From Ruminococcaceae bacterium P7 (lineage in GTDB: Bacteria > Bacillota > Clostridia > Oscillospirales > Acutalibacteraceae): 64,000 bases of DNA. Position 1 is the stretch's first letter; each line of letters opens with the position of its first letter. Made by a program: the position numbers and the translations under genes. The notes beneath the pieces are model-generated. The model was not told where the DNA came from and searched no databases. It saw nothing but the letters and a program-made list of their open reading frames with translations. Positions 43,232-54,469 of this stretch are shown here, piece after piece. The stretch lies in the NCBI GenBank assembly GCA_900100595.1, contig FMUA01000015.1, positions 1 to 64,000 of the forward strand, written 5' to 3'.

Positions 43232-44423
43232 ACCGACCGCGCTGACGGTCTCGCAGCTGACGCAGTACATCAAGAGCACCATCGAGAGCGACCCCAAGCT
43301 GATGATGGTGTTTTTGACGGGAGAAATCTCGGGCTTGCGGATGTTCAGGCCGAACGGACACAACTATTTTGTACTGAAGGACAGCGGCGCGGTCATCAGC
43401 GCGACGCTGTTCGCGGGCTATGCGCGCTCGCTGAAATTCCGGCCGCAGGACGGCATGAAGGTCATCTGCCGCGGCAGGATCGAGCTGTATCCGCCGCACG
43501 GCAAGTACCAGATCATCATTGAGGACATGCAGCCCGACGGCGTGGGCGCGCTGAACCTCGCGTTCGAGCAGCTCAAAAAGAAGCTCGCTTCACAGGGGCT
43601 TTTTGACACGGCTCACAAGAAGCCGATCCCGCGTTTTCCGCGCACCGTCGGCGTAATCACCTCTCCGACGGGAGCCGCCTTTCAGGACATCAAAAACATC
43701 CTGACGCGCCGTTTTCCCTGCGCGGACATTATTCTCTATCCGACGCAGGTTCAGGGAGACGCAGCCGCAGCGCAGCTGACGCAGGCGGTGACGGAGCTGG
43801 ACGCGTCCGGACTTTGCGACACCATCATCATCGGCAGGGGCGGCGGCTCGATAGAGGATTTGTGGGCGTTCAACGACGAAGCGCTCGCAAGAGCGGTATA
43901 CGCGTGCCGTACGCCGATCATTTCGGCGGTCGGCCATGAAATCGACTTCACCATCTGCGACTTTGCCGCGGATCTGCGTGCGCCGACGCCCTCCGCGGCT
44001 GCGGAGATAGCGGTGCCCGACAGAATGGAGCTGAAACGGCATTACAATGCCTTGCATAAAAACATCAACGCGCTTGTCAAGCGGAAGTATGACAGACGCT
44101 CCAAGCGGCTGAAGGATACGCAGCGATTGCTGGAAGCGCATTCGCCGCAGAAGTCCTTTGACCGCTATGACGGCGCGTTCAGGCTATATGAAACGCGGAT
44201 GCGCAACGCGATGGAAAAGCGCGTCCACACCTCCGAAAACCGGCTGAAAGCGACAGCCGCCCGGCTCGAGAGTCTCAATCCGCTTTCGGTGCTGTCCAGA
44301 GGCTACGCGGTAGCGGAAAAGGACGGCGCGGTCATCACAAGCAAAAATCAGCTTAGCGAGGGCGACCGTTTCACCCTCACGCTCAGCGACGGACAAGTGC
44401 CCGCAATGGTAACAGGTGAGTAA
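43209..44423 (+). CDS. xseA: Exodeoxyribonuclease VII large subunit XseA
   Basis: Catalytic subunit of the single-strand exonuclease VII, 404 residues. The N-terminal OB fold (LTVSQLTQYIKSTIESD, GEISGLRMFRPNGHNYFVLKD) is followed by the catalytic domain with GVITSPTGAAFQDI, IIIGRGGGSIEDLWAFNDE and SAVGHEIDFTICDFAADLRAPTPSAAAE, then a coiled coil and LNPLSVLSRGYAV. The small subunit gene xseB, normally adjacent, is missing here; dnaE follows directly. Confidence 0.96.
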   Translation: MYTPRITKPTALTVSQLTQYIKSTIESDPKLMMVFLTGEISGLRMFRPNGHNYFVLKDSGAVISATLFAGYARSLKFRPQDGMKVICRGRIELYPPHGKYQIIIEDMQPDGVGALNLAFEQLKKKLASQGLFDTAHKKPIPRFPRTVGVITSPTGAAFQDIKNILTRRFPCADIILYPTQVQGDAAAAQLTQAVTELDASGLCDTIIIGRGGGSIEDLWAFNDEALARAVYACRTPIISAVGHEIDFTICDFAADLRAPTPSAAAEIAVPDRMELKRHYNALHKNINALVKRKYDRRSKRLKDTQRLLEAHSPQKSFDRYDGAFRLYETRMRNAMEKRVHTSENRLKATAARLESLNPLSVLSRGYAVAEKDGAVITSKNQLSEGDRFTLTLSDGQVPAMVTGE

Positions 44424-44424
44424 A

Positions 44425-47400
44425 ATGCCATTCACACATCTTCATGTTCATACCGAATACAGCCTGCTCGACGGCGCGTGCCGCGTCAGTGAGATCGCGA
44501 AGGCGGCGAAGCGCAAGGGCTTTGATTCCCTTGCCGTCACCGACCACGGCGTGATGTACGGCGTGATCGATTTCTACCGCGCGTGCAAAAAAGAGGGGAT
44601 CCATCCCGTCATCGGCTGCGAGGTCTACGTCGCGCCCAAATCGCGGTTTGACAAGACCTCCTCGGAAAAATATTATCATATGGTGCTGCTCTGCGAGAAC
44701 AACACGGGTTACCGGAATCTGATCAAGCTCGTGTCAAAGGGCTTCACCGAGGGCTTTTATTCCAAGCCGCGCATCGACGACGAGCTGCTGGAGCAGTACC
44801 ACGAGGGCTTGATCTGCCTGTCCGCCTGCCTTGCGGGAGAGCTGCCGCGGCGATTGCTCGCGGGCGACTACAAGGGCGCGAAGCAAAAGGCGGAATACTA
44901 CCGCGACCTGTTCGGACGCGACAGCTTCTTTGTGGAGCTGCAGGATCACGGCATTCCCGAGCAGCGGCGGATCATACCCGATCTGGTGCGCATCGCCGAG
45001 GAGATCGGCGTCGGCATTGTCGCGACCAACGACAGCCACTACATCGAAAAGGACGACAGCAAGACGCACAGCATCCTCCTCTGCGTGCAGACCAACCGCA
45101 CGCTCGATGACCCCGACCGGATGGAGTTCCAGACCAATGAATTCTATCTCAAGGACGAGGAGGAGATGTACGAGCTGTTCTCGCGTTACCCGGGCGCGGT
45201 CGAAAACACGCATGACATCGCCATGCGCTGTAAGGTGGATTTCGAGTTCGGCGTGCGCAAGCTGCCGCATTTTGAGACGCCGAAAAACGAGGATCATCTC
45301 GCATATTTCCGCCGTCACTGCTACGAGGGACTTCACAGGCACTACGGCGAACAACCCGACCAAAGCCTGATCGACCGCCTTGAATATGAGATCGGCGTGA
45401 TTTCCAAGATGGGCTTTGTCGACTACTATCTGATCGTCAACGACTTTGTGCAGTACGCGAAGTCGAACGATATCCCCGTCGGACCGGGCAGAGGCTCGGG
45501 CGCAGGCTCGCTATGCGCCTACTGCATCGGCATCACGGCGGTCGACCCGATCAGATACAATCTGCTCTTTGAGCGCTTTCTCAATCCCGAGCGCGTCAGC
45601 ATGCCTGATTTTGATATCGACTTCTGCAGCGACCGCAGGGACGAGGTCATCGATTATGTCATCCGCAAATACGGAGAGGATCATGTTTCGCAGATCATCA
45701 CCTTCGGACGCTTCGGCGCGAAGCAGGCTGTCCGCGACGTCGGCAGGGTGCTCGGAATGCCCTATGCCGAGGCGGACCGCATCGCCAAGCTCATGCCCGA
45801 TAACGGCTCAATCCGGACCGCCGTGGAGCAGAGCGCGGATTTGAAAATCAAATATCAGGAGGACAGCCATATCCGCGAGCTGCTCGACTACGCCATGCGC
45901 ATCGAGGGCATGCCGCGTCAGTCGGGCATCCATGCCGCGGGCGTGGTGATCACGGAGAAACCCGTTTCCGACTATGTGCCGCTGTCCAAGAGCGAGGGCA
46001 GCGTGATTGCACAGTTCACCATGACGACACTCGAGGAGCTGGGACTCCTCAAAATGGATTTCCTTGCGCTGACCAACCTGACGACCATCCACGACGCGGA
46101 AACGCAGATACGGCGCAATCACCCCGATTTCGACCCCGACTCCGTCCGTATCGACGACCCGAAGGTCTACGAGCTGTTTTCCAAGGGAAATACCGAGGGC
46201 GTGTTCCAGTTTGAAAGTCAGGGCATGAAAAACGTCCTGACGCGGCTCAAGCCCGACTGCATCGAGGATCTGATCGCAGTCGTTTCGCTCTACCGTCCGG
46301 GACCCATGTCGAGCATCCCGACCTATATCGAGTGCCGTCACAATCCGGGCAAGGTGCATTACAAGCACCCGCTGCTCAAAGAGATTCTCGGCGTGACCTA
46401 CGGCTGCATCGTCTATCAGGAGCAGGTCATGCAGATTCTGCGCACGCTCGCGGGCTACAGTCTCGGCAGGGCGGATATCGTCCGCCGCGCGATGAGCAAG
46501 AAAAAGGCGGAGGTCATGGAGCGCGAGCGCGAGGTGTTCATCAACGGCGAGACCGATGAAAACGGGAACGTCGTGACCGAGGGCTGCCTGCGCCGCGGCG
46601 TGGACAGGGCGACGGCTGTCGCTCTCTTTGACGAGATGGAGAGCTTTGCAAGATACGCCTTTAACAAATCACACGCCGCCTGCTACGCGATGGTGTCTTA
46701 CCGCACTGCATGGCTCAAATGCCACTATCCGCGGGAGTATATGTCCGCGCTGCTCTCGTCCGTGCTGAGCAAGCAGAACAAGCTCGCGGTCTATACCGCC
46801 GAGTGCAGGACAATGGGCATCCGCGTCCTGCCGCCGCACGTCAACTACAGCATGCTCGGCTTCGCGGTCAGCGGAAAGGATATCCGCTACGGACTGCTCG
46901 CCGTCAAGAATCTCGGCAGGCAGTTCATCGACCGGATCATCGAGGAGCGCCGCTATGTGCCGTATCAGTCGTTCTATGACTTCTGCAAGCGGCTCCACGG
47001 CAGGAACATGAACAGCCGTGCGCTGGAGAGCCTGATCAAATGCGGCGCGCTGGACGGACTGGGGGCGAACCGCCGTCAGATGCTCACGATGAGCAAGACC
47101 ATCCTCGACGACCTCGACTACGAGGCGAAGCACAACCTCAGCGGACAGCTGTCCTTTTTCGATATGGGGGAGGAGGGCGCGAAGAAAAGCGCCGAGCCTG
47201 AGATCCCCGATATGCCCGAGTTTCCGCGTGACGAGCTGCTGCGGATGGAAAACGAGATCGCGGGCATGTACCTCAGCGGCCATCCCGTGGACGACTACGG
47301 AAAATATGCGCAGATCATGAAAGCGGACAGCATCGGCGAGATCATCTCCGAGGAGAACAACCGCTATCATGACGGACAGAAGGTCTGCGTGGTGGGCATA

Positions 47401-47931
47401 CTCACGAAGGTCAAGACACAGCTCACCAAGACGAACAAGATGATGTCCTTTGCCACCGTCGAGGATCGATACGGCGCGATGGAGACGCTTGTGTTCCCGA
47501 ATGTCTATGAGCGCTGCGCGCTCCACCTGATCGAGAGCAACGTCGTCTGCATCAAGGGCAGCCTTAATTTCAGGGAGGACGAGGAGCCGAAGCTGATCTG
47601 CGACACCATCGACTTGGCGCGCACCGACGGCGAATGCGAGCAGAGCGGCTACAGTACGCCCGACGCGCCGCAAAAGGGAGCGAATCCCCAACCGCCCGCG
47701 CGGAAGGAGCCGCCGAAGCTCTATCTGAAAATCGACGACCTCAACACCGACCTCTACCGCAGGGCAAAGCGCGTGACGGACATCTTTGACGGCAGAACGC
47801 CCGTCGTGTTCTATCTCGCAAGCCGCAGAAAGCAGGTCATGGCGCCTGCAAATATGTGGGTCAGCCTCAACGATGTGATGATCAGGGAGCTGAAATACCA
47901 GCTCGGAGAGAAGAATGTCGTTGTCAAATAG
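44425..47931 (+). CDS. dnaE: DNA polymerase III alpha subunit DnaE
   Basis: Replicative polymerase of 1168 residues. ATG 44425 is preferred over an in-frame GTG at 44416 because AGGTGA then serves as ribosome-binding site and the product begins with the canonical PFTHLHVHTEYSLLDG of the PHP domain. Catalytic aspartates are in MPDFDIDF; GPGRGSGAGSLCAY, GVVITEKPV and SRALESLIKCGALD are family stretches. An OB-fold domain (about 995-1080) and a short C-terminal region follow. It is DnaE, not the PolC type. Confidence 0.97.
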   Translation: MPFTHLHVHTEYSLLDGACRVSEIAKAAKRKGFDSLAVTDHGVMYGVIDFYRACKKEGIHPVIGCEVYVAPKSRFDKTSSEKYYHMVLLCENNTGYRNLIKLVSKGFTEGFYSKPRIDDELLEQYHEGLICLSACLAGELPRRLLAGDYKGAKQKAEYYRDLFGRDSFFVELQDHGIPEQRRIIPDLVRIAEEIGVGIVATNDSHYIEKDDSKTHSILLCVQTNRTLDDPDRMEFQTNEFYLKDEEEMYELFSRYPGAVENTHDIAMRCKVDFEFGVRKLPHFETPKNEDHLAYFRRHCYEGLHRHYGEQPDQSLIDRLEYEIGVISKMGFVDYYLIVNDFVQYAKSNDIPVGPGRGSGAGSLCAYCIGITAVDPIRYNLLFERFLNPERVSMPDFDIDFCSDRRDEVIDYVIRKYGEDHVSQIITFGRFGAKQAVRDVGRVLGMPYAEADRIAKLMPDNGSIRTAVEQSADLKIKYQEDSHIRELLDYAMRIEGMPRQSGIHAAGVVITEKPVSDYVPLSKSEGSVIAQFTMTTLEELGLLKMDFLALTNLTTIHDAETQIRRNHPDFDPDSVRIDDPKVYELFSKGNTEGVFQFESQGMKNVLTRLKPDCIEDLIAVVSLYRPGPMSSIPTYIECRHNPGKVHYKHPLLKEILGVTYGCIVYQEQVMQILRTLAGYSLGRADIVRRAMSKKKAEVMEREREVFINGETDENGNVVTEGCLRRGVDRATAVALFDEMESFARYAFNKSHAACYAMVSYRTAWLKCHYPREYMSALLSSVLSKQNKLAVYTAECRTMGIRVLPPHVNYSMLGFAVSGKDIRYGLLAVKNLGRQFIDRIIEERRYVPYQSFYDFCKRLHGRNMNSRALESLIKCGALDGLGANRRQMLTMSKTILDDLDYEAKHNLSGQLSFFDMGEEGAKKSAEPEIPDMPEFPRDELLRMENEIAGMYLSGHPVDDYGKYAQIMKADSIGEIISEENNRYHDGQKVCVVGILTKVKTQLTKTNKMMSFATVEDRYGAMETLVFPNVYERCALHLIESNVVCIKGSLNFREDEEPKLICDTIDLARTDGECEQSGYSTPDAPQKGANPQPPARKEPPKLYLKIDDLNTDLYRRAKRVTDIFDGRTPVVFYLASRRKQVMAPANMWVSLNDVMIRELKYQLGEKNVVVK

Positions 47932-47961
47932 GGTCGGCTTCACAGAAAGAGTGCGAAACGC

Positions 47962-47990
47962 TTGTATTTTTTACACAACTGTGCTATAAT
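47962..47990 (+). promoter_or_regulatory. Sigma-A promoter of the iorAB-paaK operon
   Basis: TTGTAT (47962-47967), 17-base spacer, TATAAT (47985-47990) with a TGC extension. Confidence 0.8.
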
Positions 47991-48043
47991 CAATATAATT
48001 ATGAAAAAATGGGCACTGCGCCCTTATTGGAGGACAAAACTAA

Positions 48044-49780
48044 GTGAAAAAGTTAATGTTAGGCAACGAGGCTGTCGCCAGAGGTCTCTATGAAGCGGGC
48101 GTGAAGGTAGTATCGAGCTACCCGGGCACACCCTCAACCGAAATCACGGAATTCGCCGCGAAATACGACGAAATCTATTGCGAATGGGCTCCCAACGAAA
48201 AGGTTGCTACCGAGGTCGCGTTCGGCGCGTCCCTGCGCGGCGTTCGCAGCGCCTGCGCAATGAAGCACGTTGGTCTCAATGTGGCGGCTGACCCTCTCTT
48301 TACGCTTTCCTATACGGGCGTCAACGGCGGTATGGTGATTTTCGTTGCGGATGACCCTGCGATGCACTCCTCTCAGAACGAGCAGGATTCCCGTCACTAC
48401 GCGATCGCAGCCAAGGTTCCCATGCTCGAGCCTGCCGATTCCGCCGAGGCGAAGGCGTTTGTCAAGGCTGCCTTTGAGATTTCGGAGGAGTTTGACACCC
48501 CCGTTATCGTGCGTATGTGCACCCGTATCGCGCATTCACAGGCGGCTGTGGAGCTGGAGGAAAGAGTCGAGCGTGAGCTTCCCGCTTATGAAAAGAATCC
48601 TCAGAAATATATCATGGCGCCTGCCAACGCAATCCGCCGTCATCCCTTTGTCGAGGAGCGCACCCGCAAAATCGCGGAGCTGTCCGAGACAAGTCCGCTC
48701 AACCGCGTGGAGATCGGCGGAACGGAAACGGGCGTCATTTGCTCGGGTACCTGCTACCAGTATGTAAAAGAGGTATTCGGCAATACCGTATCCGTCCTCA
48801 AGCTCGGCATCGTCAATCCGCTGCCGACCCGGATCATCAAAGACTTTGCCGCCAATGTGGACAAGCTCTACGTCGTAGAGGAGCTTGACGGCATCATCGA
48901 GTCCCACCTCAACGCTCTCGGCGTACCCTGCGTCGGCAAGGAGCTTTTCTCACCCATCGGTGAATACAACCAGACCACCATCCGCGCGGCGTTCGGACTG
49001 CCCCAGCCCGAGAACGTCACGCTCGAGACAGAGGTTCCCGTGCGTCCTCCCGTGATGTGCGCGGGCTGTCCTCACCGCGGTCTGTTCTATACGCTCGCCA
49101 AGCACAAGATCACCTGTCTCGGCGATATCGGCTGCTATACCCTCGGTTCCGCGGCTCCGCTCTTCGCACTCGATTCCACGCTCTGCATGGGCGCGTCCGT
49201 ATCGGGACTGCACGGCTTCAACAAGGCGGGCGGCGCGGACAGCGAGAAGAAAACCGTCTGCGTCATCGGCGATTCCACCTTCATGCATTCGGGCATGACA
49301 GGCCTCGTCAACGTCGCCTATAACGGCTCCAACTCCACCGTCATCATCCTCGACAACTCCATCACGGGCATGACGGGACACCAGCAGAACCCCACCACGG
49401 GCTACAACATCAAGGGAGACCCGGCTCTCGCGGTCAACCTCGAGGCGCTCTGCCGCTCCATCGGCATCGAGAGAGTCAGAGTCGTCGACCCCTACAACCT
49501 CAAGGAATGCGAGGACGTCATTCTCGAGGAGCTGAGCGTCGACGCTCCCGGCGTGATCATCTCACGCAGACCCTGCATGCTGCTCAAGTATGTCAAGGCA
49601 AAACCGCCCGTTTCGGTCAATAAGGACAAGTGCGTCGGCTGCCGTCAGTGCATGAAGCTCGGCTGCCCGGCGATCAGCATGAAGAACAAGAAAGCAACCA
49701 TCGACTTCACCCAGTGCGTCGGCTGCGACGTCTGCACCCAGCTCTGCAAGCTCGGCGCAATCGAGAAAGGAGACAGATAA
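48044..49780 (+). CDS. iorA: Indolepyruvate:ferredoxin oxidoreductase alpha subunit IorA
   Basis: With IorB it oxidatively decarboxylates aryl-pyruvates (from Trp, Phe, Tyr) to aryl-acetyl-CoA, reducing ferredoxin. The 578 residues begin from GTG after GGAGG. Visible parts: N-terminal pyrimidine-binding domain (VVSSYPGTPSTEITEF, EWAPNEKVATEVAFGAS), TPP-binding domain (CAGCPHRGLFYTL, GDIGCYTLG, GDSTFMHSG), and two 4Fe-4S clusters at the end (CVGCRQCMKLGCP and CVGCDVCTQLCK). Oxygen-sensitive enzyme, consistent with an anaerobe. Confidence 0.95.
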   Translation: MKKLMLGNEAVARGLYEAGVKVVSSYPGTPSTEITEFAAKYDEIYCEWAPNEKVATEVAFGASLRGVRSACAMKHVGLNVAADPLFTLSYTGVNGGMVIFVADDPAMHSSQNEQDSRHYAIAAKVPMLEPADSAEAKAFVKAAFEISEEFDTPVIVRMCTRIAHSQAAVELEERVERELPAYEKNPQKYIMAPANAIRRHPFVEERTRKIAELSETSPLNRVEIGGTETGVICSGTCYQYVKEVFGNTVSVLKLGIVNPLPTRIIKDFAANVDKLYVVEELDGIIESHLNALGVPCVGKELFSPIGEYNQTTIRAAFGLPQPENVTLETEVPVRPPVMCAGCPHRGLFYTLAKHKITCLGDIGCYTLGSAAPLFALDSTLCMGASVSGLHGFNKAGGADSEKKTVCVIGDSTFMHSGMTGLVNVAYNGSNSTVIILDNSITGMTGHQQNPTTGYNIKGDPALAVNLEALCRSIGIERVRVVDPYNLKECEDVILEELSVDAPGVIISRRPCMLLKYVKAKPPVSVNKDKCVGCRQCMKLGCPAISMKNKKATIDFTQCVGCDVCTQLCKLGAIEKGDR

Positions 49781-49781
49781 C

Positions 49782-50354
49782 ATGGAAACAAAGAATGTCA
49801 TGATCGTCGGCGTAGGCGGTCAGGGAAGTCTCCTTGCCAGCAAGCTCTTAGGCGCGCTTCTGGTCGCGGAGGGCTATGACGTAAAGGTCAGCGAGGTTCA
49901 CGGCATGAGCCAGCGCGGCGGTTCCGTCGTCACCTACGTGCGCTTCGGCGACGCGGTGTATTCTCCCGTCATCTCCAAGGGCGAGGCGGATTTCATCATC
50001 TCATTTGAAAAGATCGAGGCGGCTCGCTATGCCGAGAACCTCAGAAAAGACGGCAAGATCATCGTCAATTCCCAGATGATCGACCCGATGCCCGTCATCA
50101 CGGGGGCGGCGCAGTATCCCGAAAACGTGCTCGACGAGCTGAGAGACAAGGGCGTGTTCGTCGACGAGATCGACGCGCTGTCCTTAGCGCAGCAGGCGGG
50201 CAATGCCAAGAGCGTGAACATTGTGCTCATGGGCAGACTTGCCAAGTATTTCTCCATCGACAGGGAAAAGTGGATCGAGGCAATCAAGAACACCGTCAAG
50301 CCGCAGTTTGTCGACGTGAATCTCAAGGCGTTTGAATTAGGCTATAGCTATTAA
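49782..50354 (+). CDS. iorB: Indolepyruvate:ferredoxin oxidoreductase beta subunit IorB
   Basis: 190 residues, the gamma-type domain of 2-oxoacid:ferredoxin oxidoreductases. The N-terminus NVMIVGVGGQGSLLASKLLG and SEVHGMSQRGGSVVTYVRFG are characteristic. It starts one base after the iorA stop. Confidence 0.95.
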   Translation: METKNVMIVGVGGQGSLLASKLLGALLVAEGYDVKVSEVHGMSQRGGSVVTYVRFGDAVYSPVISKGEADFIISFEKIEAARYAENLRKDGKIIVNSQMIDPMPVITGAAQYPENVLDELRDKGVFVDEIDALSLAQQAGNAKSVNIVLMGRLAKYFSIDREKWIEAIKNTVKPQFVDVNLKAFELGYSY

Positions 50355-50399
50355 GTATAGCGGGTATATAGAGGAATAACTACAAAGGAGTGACCACCA

Positions 50400-51707
50400 A
50401 TGGGCCAGTATTTTCAGCCCGAAATCGAAACCGCCTCGCGTGAGGAAATTCTGAAAATCCAGAATGAAAAAATCGTAAAGCAGGTCAGGCACGTCTATGA
50501 GAACGTGCCGTACTACCGCAATCTGATGGACGAGAAGGGCGTCAAGCCCGAGGACATCAAGGGAGTGGACGACATCAAGAAGCTGCCGTTCCTCTCCAAG
50601 GCTGACCTCAGAGAAGCGTATCCCTACGGACTTCTCGCGACCGATCTGAAGAACTGCGTCAGGATCCAGTCCACCTCAGGCACCACAGGCAAGCGCGTCG
50701 TGGCGTTCTATACGCAGAACGACGTGGATCTGTGGGAGGAGTGCACCGCCAGAGCGATCGTCGCGGCAGGCGGCGATGAAAACGACGTATGTCAGGTCTG
50801 CTACGGCTACGGTCTGTTCACAGGCGGCCCCGGACTGCACGGCGGTTCCCACAAGGTCGGCTGTCTGACGCTGCCCATGTCATCGGGCAACACCGAGCGC
50901 CAGATCCAGTTTATGATGGACTTGGGAGCGACGATTCTCTGCTGCACGCCCTCGTACGCGGCATACATCGGCGAGACCCTCGCGGAGATGGGCTACAAGC
51001 CCGGGGACAACAAGCTCAAGGCAGGCATCTTCGGCGCGGAGCCGTGGACAGAGGAGATGCGCCGCAATATCGAGCAGTCGCTCGGCATCAAGGCGTATGA
51101 TATATACGGCCTGACCGAGATCAGCGGACCGGGCGTCGCGTTTGAGTGCGAGAGCCAGACGGGCATGCACATCAACGAGGACCACTTCTACGCCGAGATC
51201 ATCGATCCCGACACAGGCGAGGCGCTTCCCGACGGCACAAAGGGAGAGCTGGTATTCACCTCTCTCGACAAGGAGGCGTTCCCGCTTCTCCGCTACAGAA
51301 CGCGCGATATCTGCGTGCTGACGCGCGAAAAGTGCTCCTGCGGCAGAACGCACGTCAAGATGTGCAAGCCGATGGGCAGAAGCGACGACATGATGATTAT
51401 CCGCGGCGTCAACGTGTTCCCGAGCCAGATCGAGGCGGTGCTGCTCAAGCAGGGCTACACCCCGAACTACCAGATCATCGTCGACCGCAAGAACAACAGC
51501 GACACCTTCGACATCAACGTCGAGCTGACTCCCGAGAAGTTCTCCGATATCGTTTCCGAGAACCTCGCAAGAGAGAGAGAGCTCGCAGCCGCCATGCGCA
51601 CCATGCTGGGCATCGGACCGAAGATCCACCTTGTTCCGCCCAAGACCATCGTCCGCAGCGAGGGCAAGGCTGTCCGCGTCATAGACAAGCGCAAGCTGCA
51701 TGATTAA
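50400..51707 (+). CDS. paaK: Phenylacetate-CoA ligase PaaK-like
   Basis: AMP-forming aryl-acid CoA ligase of 435 residues. The adenylate-forming signature is QSTSGTTGKRVVAFYT. YGLTEISGPGVAFEC, LLRYRTRDIC and the C-terminal IRGVNVFPSQIEAVLL with the terminal catalytic lysine region GKAVRVIDKRKL are typical. Placed after iorAB, it may reverse or bypass the reductase by interconverting aryl-acetate and aryl-acetyl-CoA, possibly conserving ATP. The ribosome-binding site AAAGGAG precedes the ATG. Confidence 0.94.
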   Translation: MGQYFQPEIETASREEILKIQNEKIVKQVRHVYENVPYYRNLMDEKGVKPEDIKGVDDIKKLPFLSKADLREAYPYGLLATDLKNCVRIQSTSGTTGKRVVAFYTQNDVDLWEECTARAIVAAGGDENDVCQVCYGYGLFTGGPGLHGGSHKVGCLTLPMSSGNTERQIQFMMDLGATILCCTPSYAAYIGETLAEMGYKPGDNKLKAGIFGAEPWTEEMRRNIEQSLGIKAYDIYGLTEISGPGVAFECESQTGMHINEDHFYAEIIDPDTGEALPDGTKGELVFTSLDKEAFPLLRYRTRDICVLTREKCSCGRTHVKMCKPMGRSDDMMIIRGVNVFPSQIEAVLLKQGYTPNYQIIVDRKNNSDTFDINVELTPEKFSDIVSENLARERELAAAMRTMLGIGPKIHLVPPKTIVRSEGKAVRVIDKRKLHD

Positions 51708-51735
51708 TCCTCGTTACCGAGAGAAAGGAAAGACT

Positions 51736-52164
51736 ATGGCAATCCGACAAGTTTCCGTATTTGTAGAAAATCAACCGGGCAAGCTGCACGAGACGCTCAA
51801 GATGATCGCGGACTCGGGACTGAACGTCCGCGCGCTGAGCATTGCCGAGACAAGAGATTTCGGCATTCTCCGCCTGATCACCTCCGACACGCCCAAAACC
51901 ATCGAGGTGCTCAGCAAGGAGTCGATCATCAACACCACCACCGTCATCGCCGCCAAGCTCGAGGACAGGGTAGGAGCGCTGTGCTATGTGCTCGACTTCC
52001 TTGCAAAAGCGGAGATCAACATTGAATATATTTACGCGTTCACCGCGTCCGAGGACTTCGGCGCATATGTCGTCATCCGCGTGGACGACGCCGAAAAGGC
52101 GGAGCAGGTGCTCAAGGATAACAATATTCCCACCCTCAACGAAGAGGATATCAAGGATATTTAA
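51736..52164 (+). CDS. Tandem ACT-domain protein
   Basis: 142 residues from ATG 51736 after GAAAGGAAAG. Two ACT domains are visible: RQVSVFVENQPGKLHETLKM with GLNVRALSIAE, and LEDRVGALCYVLDFLAKAEINIEYIYAF. ACT domains bind amino acids. Proteins of this type regularly follow paaK and iorAB and probably sense aromatic or related amino acids, but the regulated partner is unknown. A terminator follows. Confidence 0.9.
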   Translation: MAIRQVSVFVENQPGKLHETLKMIADSGLNVRALSIAETRDFGILRLITSDTPKTIEVLSKESIINTTTVIAAKLEDRVGALCYVLDFLAKAEINIEYIYAFTASEDFGAYVVIRVDDAEKAEQVLKDNNIPTLNEEDIKDI

Positions 52165-52179
52165 TCAAACGGAATCGGA

Positions 52180-52205
52180 AAAACGGCTGTTACAAGCCGT
52201 TTTTT
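52180..52205 (+). terminator. Terminator of iorAB-paaK-ACT operon
   Basis: AAAACGGCT (52180-52188) pairs with AGCCGTTTT (52195-52203) around a six-base loop and runs into T. Confidence 0.92.
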
Positions 52206-52242
52206 ATTGTTTCATCACTTGCTGCGTAAAAATGAATCAGCT

Positions 52243-52329
52243 GAACCTTTCCGTATAAAGACGGAAAGCAAAGCAGAGAAATGGGATTGGAGACAGTCTG
52301 ATGAACCTCTCCCGCGAAAACGAAGGTTC
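52243..52329 (+). other. Unidentified structured intergenic sequence upstream of groES
   Basis: GAACCTT (52243-52249) can pair with AAGGTTC (52323-52329), enclosing a hairpin TTTCCGT/ACGGAAA (52248-52254 with 52261-52267) and a possible stem GGAGA/TCTCC (52289-52293 with 52308-52312). GAACCT at 52303-52308 can compete for the same AGGTTC. I recognise no known riboswitch. It lies between the ACT-operon terminator and the groESL promoter, with no clear promoter of its own. It accounts for most of the 318-base gap. Confidence 0.4.
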
Positions 52330-52390
52330 CGTTAATCAAAAAACGTATAGTACGCGATTTAAAAAAAGTCAAGGAAAGTCAATTTAGGTA

Positions 52391-52418
52391 TTGACATTTC
52401 AAAAAAATGGTGTACAAT
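52391..52418 (+). promoter_or_regulatory. Sigma-A promoter of groESL
   Basis: TTGACA (52391-52396), 16-base spacer, TACAAT (52413-52418), directly followed by the CIRCE operator. Confidence 0.85.
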
Positions 52419-52423
52419 ATATA

Positions 52424-52767
<344 letters not shown>

Positions 52768-52785
52768 GATATACGGAGGTAATGA

Positions 52786-54414
<1,629 letters not shown>

Positions 54415-54435
54415 TGGCGTAAAAAAACGAATTTT

Positions 54436-54469
54436 TCAAGGGTATCCGTGCGGTACCCTTGATTTTTTT
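54436..54469 (+). terminator. Terminator of groESL
   Basis: TCAAGGGTA (54436-54444) pairs perfectly with TACCCTTGA (54454-54462), followed by seven T. Confidence 0.94.

Noticed and set aside
52297-52322. Hammerhead-ribozyme-like core (CTGATGA followed by GAAA)
   Set aside because: The bases between the two boxes do not form stem II and no matching stems I and III or cleavage triplet are present.
52243-52329. Cyclic-di-GMP or SAM riboswitch upstream of groES
   Set aside because: A GCAAAGC string and a TGATGAACC string are superficially reminiscent, but the conserved core order of either class is absent.
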